From positions 53,456,386 to 53,520,385 of the forward strand of contig NC_133103.1 of the NCBI RefSeq assembly GCF_022965805.1: a stretch of DNA of 64,000 bases, read 5' to 3'. How positions within the stretch are numbered: the first letter of the stretch is position 1; each line of letters starts with the position of its first letter. The notes below the pieces were generated by a model. It saw only the letters and a program-made list of their open reading frames with translations. It ran no database searches and had not been told where the DNA came from. The translations under genes were made by a program, and so were the position numbers. The stretch comes from Primulina eburnea. Its lineage: Eukaryota; Streptophyta; Magnoliopsida; Lamiales; Gesneriaceae. Shown in pieces: positions 55,278-64,000 of this stretch.

Positions 55278-57739
55278 GATGAACGGGCAGCAGAAATGCC
55301 CGATCGCTTCCTGAGCGACCCAGGGAGGTCATCCCTCCCCCTCTTTTTCTTAACATCAGGCATATCTGAATCCAGGATGCCGTCCTCAGACGCACGACCA
55401 TCACCTGGTTCAGAATGTCTATCAAAACCCTGGTCAAGGTCCTCAACAAGCCTCTCACAGACAACGCTCTCAACAACAGGAGAACCCTGCCTATCAACCA
55501 ACTGAGTGAACAAAGAAGAAGCATCGGCAGGGGACGGAGGGCCAGAAGGTATCGAGTGAGAACTATGATTCTCCAAACAGATCACAGGTTCAGAAAACAC
55601 CGTGTCAATACCAGCATGCGGAGACCCCAAAACCTCCGCACAGTCCACAAAAGGAGTGACATCCTCCTCCTCCAAAACTATAGCCCCAGACTGGGCTGAC
55701 ACACCACCTAAAGTCAACGGGGAAACAGCAACGGTGGGTGAACACACGCCTTCAGAAACCAGACCCCCGGAGGGATCAAGCTCCAAAGGAGGACCACCGG
55801 TGATATCAACACCCACCTCCCCCAAATGGGGCCCAGAACCAGAATTTTGTCCAACCAAATCAGGGTCAAAACGCTGGGCCTCATTACGCCAGGGGGATAG
55901 GACTTCAAACGCATTAGACGAAACCGCTCCCTGCGGGACAACAGTGTCGGGAGGGGTAACTCCAGCAGGGGGACCCCGACGCACAGGACGCCTCCTCCTC
56001 CTCCGTCTGGGACCGAAGCCTATTTCTTGAAGCTGGGGCTGTGGTCCCGTAGGAAAAGCAGGAGTGACACCCTCCTGGGGTGTCTGGACTGTAGGAGCAA
56101 CTGGCTGCTTAGGATTAGAAGAAGCCTGATTAGGCCTAGCAGGCCTAGGGTTCTTCCCATGAGAGTAACAAACACTAGTGGAATGTCCCAGCATCTTGCA
56201 ATCGGTGCAATACATAGGGATTTTCTCATACACAACATCAAGAACCTGGGTATGTTCTCCCCAACCAACTCAGACCTGCTTAGTGAGAGGCTCTAAGACA
56301 TTAACCTCCACACAAACACGAGCAAAAGAACCACGTGAAGCATTAGCAGTGTAGTCATCCATTTTCACCGGTTTACCCACAAGTTTAGCCAAAGCAAAAA
56401 GAATGCGTTTGTCAAACAAGTGCAGGGGTAAACCTGGAAAACGAATCCAAACTGGAGCAATGGGGGATTCTTCTTGTAATTGAAATTCAGGGGTCCACTT
56501 AGAGAATCTGATCCCCAGTGGTCCCACCATCATGGTCCCACGCGTCCAGATACGCGCATAGTCTTCTTCACAGGAGAGAGAGATAACAAGAAAACCCCGG
56601 GGCAAAAATTTTAAATCAAAAGAACGCACAAGCCCCAATTTACCAAAAGCCGCAGAAATCATAGAATTAGAAACTAGTGACCGGTTGCCTGAAATTTTTC
56701 CAACCAAAGCATATTTGAAGGGCTCGGTCAATGAAGAAATGACCTCAACCGGGAATCTGATACCCGGCTTACCATCCATCAAAGACGGTGCAGGCATCTC
56801 TTCCATCGAATTGAGGACATCATCGAAGCTTTTCTTCACCGTACGAGGGGAAGGTGGTGATAAAACATCACGAAAAGACACAGGAAAAGAAGCCACAGAA
56901 TTCATACCTGAACTGGCCGGTGGAACAGGAGAGTTGACTGCAGAGTTGACTCCATTGAGTTGACCGAGTGACTCGCCCGAGTTGACTGGCGAGTTAACTG
57001 CCGGAGTACCACCGTGAACTGGCGACGCAGCGGAGAACTTGAAACCGGTGACCATTCCAGCAGAACCGGGCGGCGGAGGGGAGAAATCGGGAAGAACAGT
57101 CGCCGGAAAAGGAGATGAAATCGGAATTTGGGCATTTCCGATTGCCAAGCTATTTCCAGAAATTGAAGGGATGGAAATGTTACCCATGACATGGGGAGTA
57201 AACGCCATGGACGAATTAAGGAAAGGAGAAGCGACGCCGGAGTAATTGAGCGAAGAAGCGGTCGCAGACGGTGAACAATGACTGAAAATCGTAGATCTGA
57301 AATTGCCGTCGCAAGCGAACGGCGTTGGGGCTGATACCAGAGGCGAAATGATCGTCTGGGAGAGGGGATTCAAGATCGGGGTTCCATTTGCAAAGAGGTT
57401 ACCTGAGGTCGCCGGAATCTGAAGAAAACCAGACGGTGGCGCGATGAACAGTGTGGGCGAGGAAGAAAATGCAGATTCCGGTGGCTGTGGTACAAGAACC
57501 GATCGCGCAAGGGTACCATTGGAAAGCTGAGGAAATTCCGAGTCAGGGGAAGTACAGCCGGCGCCGGGAGGAGCAGTGTTCGCCGGCGACGAAATTGAAA
57601 CAAAAAGCGGCGTATTTTCGATCGGAAAATCGGAGGGGTTACCGGACTCCGATTGGACTGAAACTTGGACAGAGTGGTCGCCGTGAGGAGGCGGTTCAGG
57701 TGGGGTGGTTCGCCGGCCAGGATCCGGCGGCGGAGGCAT
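55274..57739 (-). pseudogene. LINE 4 ORF1 with one premature stop
   Basis: Open from 57739 for 489 codons (DUF4283 complete) to QV|stop, where TGA replaces the TGG of QVWVGW (about 56267-56269); the same frame then continues to 55274 with CTDCKMLGHSTSVC, RRRRRRPVRR and the basic C-terminus. A single G-to-A change is the only lesion. It overlaps ORF2 by ATGA. Confidence 0.88.
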
Positions 57740-57841
57740 GGCGGCAGGTAGGGCGTGAATAGTGACGGTTTTAGTGTGTTTTTTCTCACGTTTTACTGTG
57801 TGTTTTTTCAGAGAAAATTTTTTAGGGGCAAAATGATTTGG

Positions 57842-57935
57842 TTTGGTTTAGGTTTAGGGTTTAGGGTTTAGGGTTTCGGGTTTTAGGGTTTAGGGTTTAG
57901 GGTTTAGGGTTTAGGGTTTTTTTTTTTTTTTTTTT
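57842..57935 (+). repeat. Telomere repeat tract joined to T19 (between LINE 4 and LINE 5)
   Basis: About 75 bp of TTTAGGG with a TTTCGGG and a TTTTAGGG variant; T19 at 57917-57935. Confidence 0.95.
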
Positions 57936-58505
57936 GGATAAAACACCGCCAGAGTGGCGGGGGGTTAGGCGGACCCCAACCTGTATATAAATAAAGTAGT
58001 AAAAGATGTCCGTACAACAAAATTAAAACCTAGGTGAGGAGGGGTACTAGCCCAAGACCTCCTCAATCAGCTAAGCACTAAAGACATAGGCGAAACCAGA
58101 ATAAAAGAAAGCAAATAAAACGATAGCATCTAACGGAGAAAAGAGACAGCAGGCCCTGAATGGCTGAACGGGACCAAATCCATGAGAGCATAGTAAAGCC
58201 TAGTAGGGACACAGGACTGTCGAGCAAGCAGATGAAAGAGCTGTCCAGTGCCAAATCCACGAAATCAGGGTGGACTTCGGAACACGTCAAGACTCCTGGG
58301 GAAGCGTATTCACAAAAACGGCCGAGGAAAAAGGCCGCAAGCAAGAGTCCAAAGACCAAGAACCAAGTGGGGCAGATGGATGAGACACCGAGAATCCATA
58401 GCGAATGAAGGGAGCGTCTGAACCCGCCTGGGTGGAACAGCAAGCTCCAAGAGCACGGCTGGCGCAAGAGGGCCATCAAACAGCACCGAGTAGAACAAAC
58501 CAAAC

Positions 58506-58690
58506 GCACGCACGCGGGGAACGGGGGTAGAGAAACACACGCACGCACCCACGCACTCACACACACAACCCGAGAACAACAACACGCACGCACGCACGCG
58601 GGGAACGGGGGAAGAGAAACACACGCACGCACCCACGCACTCACACACACAACCCGAGAACACCAACACGCACGCACGCACGCGGGGCCT
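58506..58690. repeat. 84-bp tandem repeat with CGCACGCA runs
   Basis: GCGGGGA at 58514 and 58598, and GCGGGGC at 58682, mark an 84-bp period. Two full units (GGGGAACGGGGG, AGAGAAACACACGCACGC, ACTCACACACACAACCCGAG) plus the start of a third. It lies in the 3' UTR of LINE 5. Confidence 0.9.
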
Positions 58691-58791
58691 CTAACACACG
58701 CACACTAAGAGAGGAACACAAACTAAATAACAAAGGGGAAGACAACAAAAAGGAGAGCAAAGCAAAGAAAAAAACAAAAATAATACCCGAA

Positions 58792-58903
58792 TTTTTTTTT
58801 TTTTTTTTTCCGGGTTTTTTTTTTTTTTTTTTTACCCGGAATTTTTTTTTTTTTTTTTTTTTCCGGATTTTTTTTTTTTTCCGTTTTTTTTTTTTTTTTT
58901 TTT
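58792..58903. repeat. Five poly(T) blocks separated by CCGG-type spacers
   Basis: T18, T19, T21, T13 and T20 separated by CCGGG, ACCCGGAA, CCGGA and CCG. In sense orientation they are A-runs directly after the ORF2 stop codon (TGA, 58905-58903). Confidence 0.9.
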
Positions 58904-61900
58904 CAAAAAGAGGACCTCGATCTGAGGTACGGGAGCCCGGTAGAGTCTGAACGGGCAAGCATCGAAATATGACGAGGCAGGAAAGAACTGAACTCTACGC
59001 TGTACCGTCGAAGCGAGTGGGCAACCGTCGCTAGAGCATCCGCAACCGAGTTACCCTCCCGATAAATGTGAGTCAGATGAACTGAACGCCCTCTCAACAG
59101 GCCGTGGATACGGGAAACAATATGGTCAAAACGCCACTGACACTGACGAGAACGGATGATCTGAATAGATATCAAGGAGTCGGTCTCGATCCAAAGTGGA
59201 AAAAGGCTAAGGTCAGAACAGAGTAGAAGACCTCTCCACACCGCCCACAGCTCCGCCCGAACATTGGTCCCAACTCCGATGAACTCGCTGAAAGACAAGA
59301 CAACACGGCCCGACGAGTCCCGAACAACCCCGCCAACAGAAGAATCACCCGGGCTACCTCTCGAGCTCCCATCAACATTGAGCTTGTAGACCCCGGGAGG
59401 GGGTCTAAGCCAGCGAACAATCGTCATCTTCAGGACAGGCCGAAGAATGACGGACACTCCAAGCAACCCAGCCGCCTGAGAAAAGCCCAACCAGAGTTTA
59501 GGCTTGACGAGGGAGGCCGAGTGAGCGAGACGAATATAAGAGAGGATTTGATGTTTGACCGTCTCCCCAGAGATGGGCCTACGACGGTGTTTGGCATCAT
59601 TACGCGCAGTCCAAAGGAACCACAAGATCATGAAGGGGAGAAATTCCTTCATATGGCCCCCTGGCGTCCAAGCCAAATTCCTCTTCCAGGAGCTGAGGAA
59701 GAGTAAGAAATCAGAGGTATGGGGTATCTGGACCCGGAAAACTGCCCCAAAGAAGTGCCACACAGAGCGGGCAACGGGACCATCAAGGAAAATGTGACAG
59801 AAAGTCTCCGGCATGGCGCAACATTGACATTTCGACCCAAGGGAAATGCCGCACGATTGGAGGACCTCATCCACCGGAAGCCACCGATGCCAAAGCCTCC
59901 AAAGGAAGAAAGAGATGGTAGGACGAAGACACCTCCCCCAGAAAGGGGTGAAAATGTCAGAAACAGGTGCTCTCGTTCGAATCAGCTCCCAGGCCGATTT
60001 CAACGAGAAGACACCATCAGCACTATGAGTCCAGCGCGCCACGTCTGACTCCCCAGCAGTAACGGGGATCAGGGTGATCTCCGTAGCAATGGAGGGGGGA
60101 ACGATAGAGCAGAGGCTATCGAAGTCCCAGGAACCCTCCGAAAGAAAACTAGAAACACGGGCGGCACGAGGCCCCCAAACCACACTCTGGTCAGATAAAG
60201 GGGTATCCCCAAACCAAATATCATCCCAAAAAGAGACATCTCCAGAACCGACTCGCCAACGAATGCCGGGCTCGGCACGAGCCCGGATCTTAAGAAGGCG
60301 ATGCCACGTGGGAGAAACGGAGCCACGAAGGGGGACGGAAGCAGGATGGTCAAGACGACAATATTTCTGCAGGAGGAAACGCGCCCAAAGAGAGGCGCCC
60401 TGTCTGAACCGGAACCACAGTTTGACCGAGAAGCTGTCAACCAGGTCTTTCAGCCTGCGAAACCCAAGGCCTCCTTCCTGAGTAGGAAGACAAGCACGAG
60501 ACCAACGTGCCCAATGCCACTTTTTCTCGAGAGAGCGGGAACCCCAAAGAAAACCATTAAAAATCAGCTCAAGCTTTTCGATAACTGCTAGGGGGGGCTG
60601 GATGACCTGAAAAAGGTAGATCGGCATAGAGAGTAGAACACTGCGGAGCAAGGTCAAACGACTACCCGGAGAGAGGGTGCGGGACTCCCACCCTTCGAGT
60701 TTTTTCCTGACGGCCATCAGAAGAGGCTCGAAGAGGGTGGACTTGCGGTTCCCCCGGAAGAGAGGGACTCCAAGATACTTCAGAGGGAGCTGCCCTTCCG
60801 CAAAGCCAGTGATACGCAGTAAGCGTGTGCGGAGGCGCTCAGGAGATCTGGGTGGAAGGATGATCGCACTCTTAGCTACATTGACCAGCTGGCCAGAGCA
60901 GTTTTCGTAGTGCCAAAGAAACTCTTTGATGCAACGCATCCCGCGGGCCCCACCGTTGGCAAAGATAATGATATCATCAGCATAGGCCAGGTGGGAGATG
61001 AGTATGTCGCAGCCGGAGCGGAACTTAAGGCTCGGATGACGAAGGAAAAGGGAGTTCAGGCCTCGAGAAAGATACTCAGCCCCAATGATGAAGAGGAGAG
61101 GGGACAGAGGATCGCCCTGTCGAAGACCCCGCGTGGAGGCAAAGAAACCAGCCGGGGTACCATTGATGTTGACGGAAAATTTGCAATGAGAGATGCAAGC
61201 AGAGACAAGAGACACCACAGGTTCCGAAAAGCCAAGATGTCGGAGGACAGAAAGGAGGAAAGGCCACTGCACCCGATCGTACGCCTTAGCCATGTCCAAT
61301 TTGAGGATGACATTACCCCCGCGAGAGGGTAGACCTAGGCTATGCGTGAGCTCATGAGCTAGGAGGATATTGTCAGAGATGACTCTCCCCGGCACAAACC
61401 CGCTCTGGTTCGGGGCAATAAGTTTTCCCACCACCTTCGACAGACGCGAGTAGAGAAGTTTAGAAATGATCTTATTGGTGACGTTGCAGAGGCTAATAGG
61501 GCGGAAGTCCGTCCAAGCCTGAGCGCCCTCAACCTTTGGGATCAGGGTGATGGTGGTGGCAGTGAAGGATTGCGGCATAGGGGAGCCGCCGAAGAAATCC
61601 CGGACAGCAGCAAAAACATCCTGGTGGATGATCTCCCAACAATGCTGGAAGAAGGCAGAAGAATACCCATCAGGGCCCGCCGCACTATCTCGATGAATGG
61701 AGAAAACAGTGGCTCTAACCTCCTCAAGAGTGGGGAGGGCAACGAGACAGTTGTTCTCTAGATCAGAAATGACCGGAGAAAAGTCATGAAAGACCGGGCG
61801 ATCCCAAGCTGAGGGGTCCCCAGTAAGCAGGTTCTCGAAGAAAGCAGCCCCCGATTGCTGGATGAGGGCTGGGGAAGTGAGACAAGTCCCATTGTCCCAG

Positions 61901-63003
61901 ATACGAAAGATTTTATTCGTGACACGCTTCTTCTTAACCATATTGTGGAAGAGTTTGGTGTTTCTCTCACCATCCTCAAGCCACTTGCAAGCAGCTTTTT
62001 GTTTCCAGAAGTCTTCCTCCATTGCTATGGTTTCGGCAAGCTGAGCATTACATTCAGAAAGCCGGGACCAGTGTAGGGTGGAGGGATTAGTCTCACAAGC
62101 AGCCTCAGCTAATTTGACCGCTTTCTCGGCCTGAATGATGTTATCAAAGATATTCCCAAAGACATCTCGATTCCACCACTTGAGGTGATTCTTGAGGCGC
62201 TTCAGTTTGGCAAATAACCGGGGCATGCCTGCCCCATGACAGGGCAGGTTCCAGTTAAGCCTAACTGTCTGAAGGAACCCATGGTGCCGGGTCCACATAC
62301 TCTGGAAACGAAAGGAACAGGGGCCACGGGACAGAGGGTGGGCAGACACGAACAGAGGACTGTGATCAGAGACAGAACGGGGGAGGTGTTCCACTCTGAT
62401 AGAGTGAAAGAGATCACACCAACCCGCAGAGACAAGGACTCTATCCAGACGCTTCCAAATGGTTTTGTTGGTCCAAGTGAACGAGGAGCCTTCAAAACCA
62501 GCGTCGATGAGACCAGAGTCAAGGATAAAGGAATTAAACTCATCCATGGGGAGGAGTCGTCCACCGGAGGAGCCAAGACACTCCGAGGACTCCCGACCGA
62601 CATTGAAATCGCCTCCCACGAGCCAGGGACCACTAGCGGGCTTCACTTGGATGAAAGAATCCCAAAGGTGGCGCCGCTCAATGTAGTCGCACTTAGCATA
62701 AACGAAGGAGCAAAATACATCAGAAGGAAGAAAAGGGGCAGAAAGTTTGAGGTGGAGGAATTGCTCATGGTCAACCACGAGCTCGACCGTCACACCCTCG
62801 GAGAAGAAGACCCAAATCTGATTAGAAACATTAGAGACAACACCGTGAAAGCCTAATCGCCTAGTCATGGAACTAGGGTCAAGGACAGACATAGGTTCAA
62901 GAATGGCTAGGATCTGAACACGCTTAAGCTGAATTAAGGCATGAAGCCTCTGTTCAGATTTCGTGTTCCGGAGACCCCTGATGTTCCAAATGAGACAATT
63001 CAT
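58903..63003 (-). CDS. LINE 5 ORF2: endonuclease, reverse transcriptase, zf-RVT, RNase H (1366 aa)
   Basis: Start chosen at 63003 (MNCLIWNIRGL), which gives the ATGA overlap with ORF1 seen in all copies; an in-frame Met three codons upstream is less likely. Endonuclease: GGDFNVG, SFTWTNK, RLDRVLVS, VSDHSPLF. RT: FRPISLCNVTNK, NQSGFVPGR, LKLDMAKAYDRVQW, LRQGDPLSPLLF, YADD (about residue 676). zf-RVT: CQCCAMPETFCHIF. RNase H: LNVDGSS, RAELWA, IETDS, REGNSVADALA. All catalytic motifs are present with a complete frame, so it may encode active enzyme. Confidence 0.93.
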   Translation of the reverse strand: MNCLIWNIRGLRNTKSEQRLHALIQLKRVQILAILEPMSVLDPSSMTRRLGFHGVVSNVSNQIWVFFSEGVTVELVVDHEQFLHLKLSAPFLPSDVFCSFVYAKCDYIERRHLWDSFIQVKPASGPWLVGGDFNVGRESSECLGSSGGRLLPMDEFNSFILDSGLIDAGFEGSSFTWTNKTIWKRLDRVLVSAGWCDLFHSIRVEHLPRSVSDHSPLFVSAHPLSRGPCSFRFQSMWTRHHGFLQTVRLNWNLPCHGAGMPRLFAKLKRLKNHLKWWNRDVFGNIFDNIIQAEKAVKLAEAACETNPSTLHWSRLSECNAQLAETIAMEEDFWKQKAACKWLEDGERNTKLFHNMVKKKRVTNKIFRIWDNGTCLTSPALIQQSGAAFFENLLTGDPSAWDRPVFHDFSPVISDLENNCLVALPTLEEVRATVFSIHRDSAAGPDGYSSAFFQHCWEIIHQDVFAAVRDFFGGSPMPQSFTATTITLIPKVEGAQAWTDFRPISLCNVTNKIISKLLYSRLSKVVGKLIAPNQSGFVPGRVISDNILLAHELTHSLGLPSRGGNVILKLDMAKAYDRVQWPFLLSVLRHLGFSEPVVSLVSACISHCKFSVNINGTPAGFFASTRGLRQGDPLSPLLFIIGAEYLSRGLNSLFLRHPSLKFRSGCDILISHLAYADDIIIFANGGARGMRCIKEFLWHYENCSGQLVNVAKSAIILPPRSPERLRTRLLRITGFAEGQLPLKYLGVPLFRGNRKSTLFEPLLMAVRKKLEGWESRTLSPGSRLTLLRSVLLSMPIYLFQVIQPPLAVIEKLELIFNGFLWGSRSLEKKWHWARWSRACLPTQEGGLGFRRLKDLVDSFSVKLWFRFRQGASLWARFLLQKYCRLDHPASVPLRGSVSPTWHRLLKIRARAEPGIRWRVGSGDVSFWDDIWFGDTPLSDQSVVWGPRAARVSSFLSEGSWDFDSLCSIVPPSIATEITLIPVTAGESDVARWTHSADGVFSLKSAWELIRTRAPVSDIFTPFWGRCLRPTISFFLWRLWHRWLPVDEVLQSCGISLGSKCQCCAMPETFCHIFLDGPVARSVWHFFGAVFRVQIPHTSDFLLFLSSWKRNLAWTPGGHMKEFLPFMILWFLWTARNDAKHRRRPISGETVKHQILSYIRLAHSASLVKPKLWLGFSQAAGLLGVSVILRPVLKMTIVRWLRPPPGVYKLNVDGSSRGSPGDSSVGGVVRDSSGRVVLSFSEFIGVGTNVRAELWAVWRGLLLCSDLSLFPLWIETDSLISIQIIRSRQCQWRFDHIVSRIHGLLRGRSVHLTHIYREGNSVADALATVAHSLRRYSVEFSSFLPRHISMLARSDSTGLPYLRSRSSF

Positions 63004-64000
63004 GGGGAACAAGCAGAGGGGGACCTCGTCCGACGCCGAGGGGACCTGGCTCTGCGCCTGTTCTTTTTCGGTTGGAAGTCACCCGAATCAGTGAGGCGCT
63101 TATTAACTTGGGACATATCAGTGTCCCGGATCTCACCGTCAAGGTCAGTCCCATCACAGGATTCAGCTCGACGGCCATGAAAGAGCGAGTCATCCCCAAT
63201 CGAGGGGGAAATGAAAGAATGGGGATCAGAATGGGGGGCACCCTGGCTACGGACAAGCTCCGCTAACGACTGGGAAGAGACCTCCGGAGGGGAATTAGGA
63301 TTAAAGAGAGCTCGCGGGTCAGTGATGGAGACAGTAGGGACCGAATGACTACTGTGATTGGCCACACAAAGGCCAGGGACAGTCGCAGGATCAAGAGGGA
63401 GGGGGTGCGGGGAACCAAGATCCTCCACACAGTCGACATAGTGAGCAGCATCCTCCTCCTCCACCTCCTTGGCCCGTTGAAGAGCTAGAGGGGCACATTT
63501 AACCGAGAGGGATGGCTGTGTATGACCGACAAGATGAGGCTCACCGACAGTAGTGAGCGGGGAAGCAGAGGAAGCCACAATGACGTGCGGGTCCAGATCA
63601 GGAGAGGCCAGAGCGGGTATAGGAGGGACCTGAATCTGGGGGGTGGGTGCAGAAGGCCCATCCTCTTCTAGGTTCCGAAGAACTTCGAAGGCATTGGAGT
63701 GAGTGGGAGCTTTGATATTAGGGCCAGGATGGGCCGGCCGCCTGTTCCTGCGACGAGGGCCCCAAATAGCAGCACCCGCTTGGGGCTGGGGGTTCAAAGG
63801 AGAGGCGTGTTGGGTGGGGAGGAGGCCATCAGACGGCATATGATTAGTATGAGAGGGGAAATGGGCCGAAGGAGACTCAGTGGGGAAAGGCTTGGGACGA
63901 GCCGGCTTGGGGTTCTTCCCATTGGAGTAACAAACGCTCGAGGAGTGTCCTAACATCTTGCAATCTGTACAGTAAGCTGGGATTCTTTCATAAACCACAT
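63000..64000 (-). CDS. LINE 5 ORF1, C-terminal part (partial at window edge)
   Basis: The open frame enters from the right edge and ends at 63000. It begins within the end of DUF4283 (VVYERIPAYC) and has the CCHC_4 knuckle CTDCKMLGHSSSVC, an Arg-rich patch (GPRRRNRRPAHPG), a low-complexity middle and a strongly basic end (KKNRRRARSPRRRTRSP). It overlaps ORF2 by ATGA. Same role as the LINE 1 ORF1. Confidence 0.88.
   Translation of the reverse strand, partial: VVYERIPAYCTDCKMLGHSSSVCYSNGKNPKPARPKPFPTESPSAHFPSHTNHMPSDGLLPTQHASPLNPQPQAGAAIWGPRRRNRRPAHPGPNIKAPTHSNAFEVLRNLEEDGPSAPTPQIQVPPIPALASPDLDPHVIVASSASPLTTVGEPHLVGHTQPSLSVKCAPLALQRAKEVEEEDAAHYVDCVEDLGSPHPLPLDPATVPGLCVANHSSHSVPTVSITDPRALFNPNSPPEVSSQSLAELVRSQGAPHSDPHSFISPSIGDDSLFHGRRAESCDGTDLDGEIRDTDMSQVNKRLTDSGDFQPKKNRRRARSPRRRTRSPSACSP

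Larger units (their letters stand above)
50707..57841 (-). mobile_element. LINE 4 of the telomere array (internal deletion)
   Basis: 7135 bp without the tail, shorter than elements 2-3 by the size of one deletion of about 0.5 kb in ORF2. The leader, both ORFs, 3' UTR and hairpin (CCGC 50716-50719, GCGG 50725-50728) are otherwise in place. Confidence 0.92.
57936..64000 (-). mobile_element. LINE 5 of the telomere array (ORFs open, cut by the window edge)
   Basis: The 3' end, ORF2 and 332 codons of ORF1 lie in the window; the 5' end is beyond 64000. The protein sequence is more distant from elements 2-4 than those are from each other. The terminal hairpin is CCGCC (57946-57950), AGAGT, GGCGG (57956-57960), a longer stem than in elements 1-4. 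The 3' UTR (57936-58902) contains an 84-bp repeat and five poly(T) blocks not seen in the others. Confidence 0.92.

Noticed and set aside
27454..57935. Telomere tracts as the present chromosome end
   Set aside because: They are 14-300 bp linkers inside assembled sequence; only their polarity suggests that an end lies, or lay, to the right.
58641..58958. Lysine-run protein on the minus strand
   Set aside because: Translation of the poly(A) blocks and CA repeats after ORF2; not a gene.

Overview
The window looks like plant nuclear DNA, probably from a eudicot. It has TTTAGGG-type telomere repeats, Ty1/copia and Ty3/gypsy LTR retrotransposons with the usual iMet-type primer binding site, a 5S-rRNA-derived Cassandra-like TRIM, plant L1-type LINEs whose ORF2 carries a zf-RVT finger and an RNase H, and one spliced gene of the plant-only DUF1218 family. 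The species cannot be read from the sequence; an asterid/Lamiales source is a weak guess from the style of the copia Gag.

Left part (1-16.3 kb): a decayed copia element on the minus strand (about 1-5.9 kb) is split inside gag by a 3.5-kb solo LTR with a perfect 5-bp target duplication. Next come a Cassandra-like solo LTR (5919-6315), a pseudogene copy of the last exon of a DUF1218 gene (about 6.5-6.9 kb), the intact three-exon DUF1218 gene (7879-9545, + strand), a complete Cassandra-like TRIM (10705-11374) and a gypsy LTR with PBS and a stub of gag (11808-about 15.2 kb). This gypsy LTR belongs to the same family as the solo LTR at 1.4-4.8 kb but lies in the opposite orientation.

Middle (16.3-27.46 kb): two short telomere-repeat/poly(T) junctions carry LINE 3' ends (16304-about 16985). 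They are followed by the 3' half of a SIRE-like copia element (broken envelope-like ORF, PPT, LTR). Its LTR also serves as the 5' LTR of a gag-protease segment, which is repeated in tandem three times with a period of about 2.83 kb. The third unit is cut off inside a gag zinc-knuckle codon and runs straight into telomere repeats at 27454-27457.

Right part (27.46-64 kb, to the window edge): five LINEs of one L1-clade family stand head to tail, all antisense, each about 7.1-7.7 kb. Each is preceded on the + strand by a (TTTAGGG)n tract that passes directly into 18-29 T, the element's poly(A) tail. Every tract reads G-rich left to right, so each LINE cDNA appears to have been primed from the 3' end of a telomeric G-strand, either at a real chromosome end or at a nick in a telomere array. 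The four elements whose 5' ends lie in the window are essentially full length, the next tract starting about 60-110 nt upstream of ORF1. Elements 1 and 5 keep open ORFs; elements 2-4 are broken. The LINE 3' UTR ends in a conserved small hairpin next to a telomere-like CCTAA(A)CCCC motif. This array of LINEs and telomere repeats, resembling in layout the telomeric retroelements of Bombyx, Drosophila and Chlorella, is the most interesting system here. The rightward G-strand polarity implies that the chromosome terminus is, or was, to the right.
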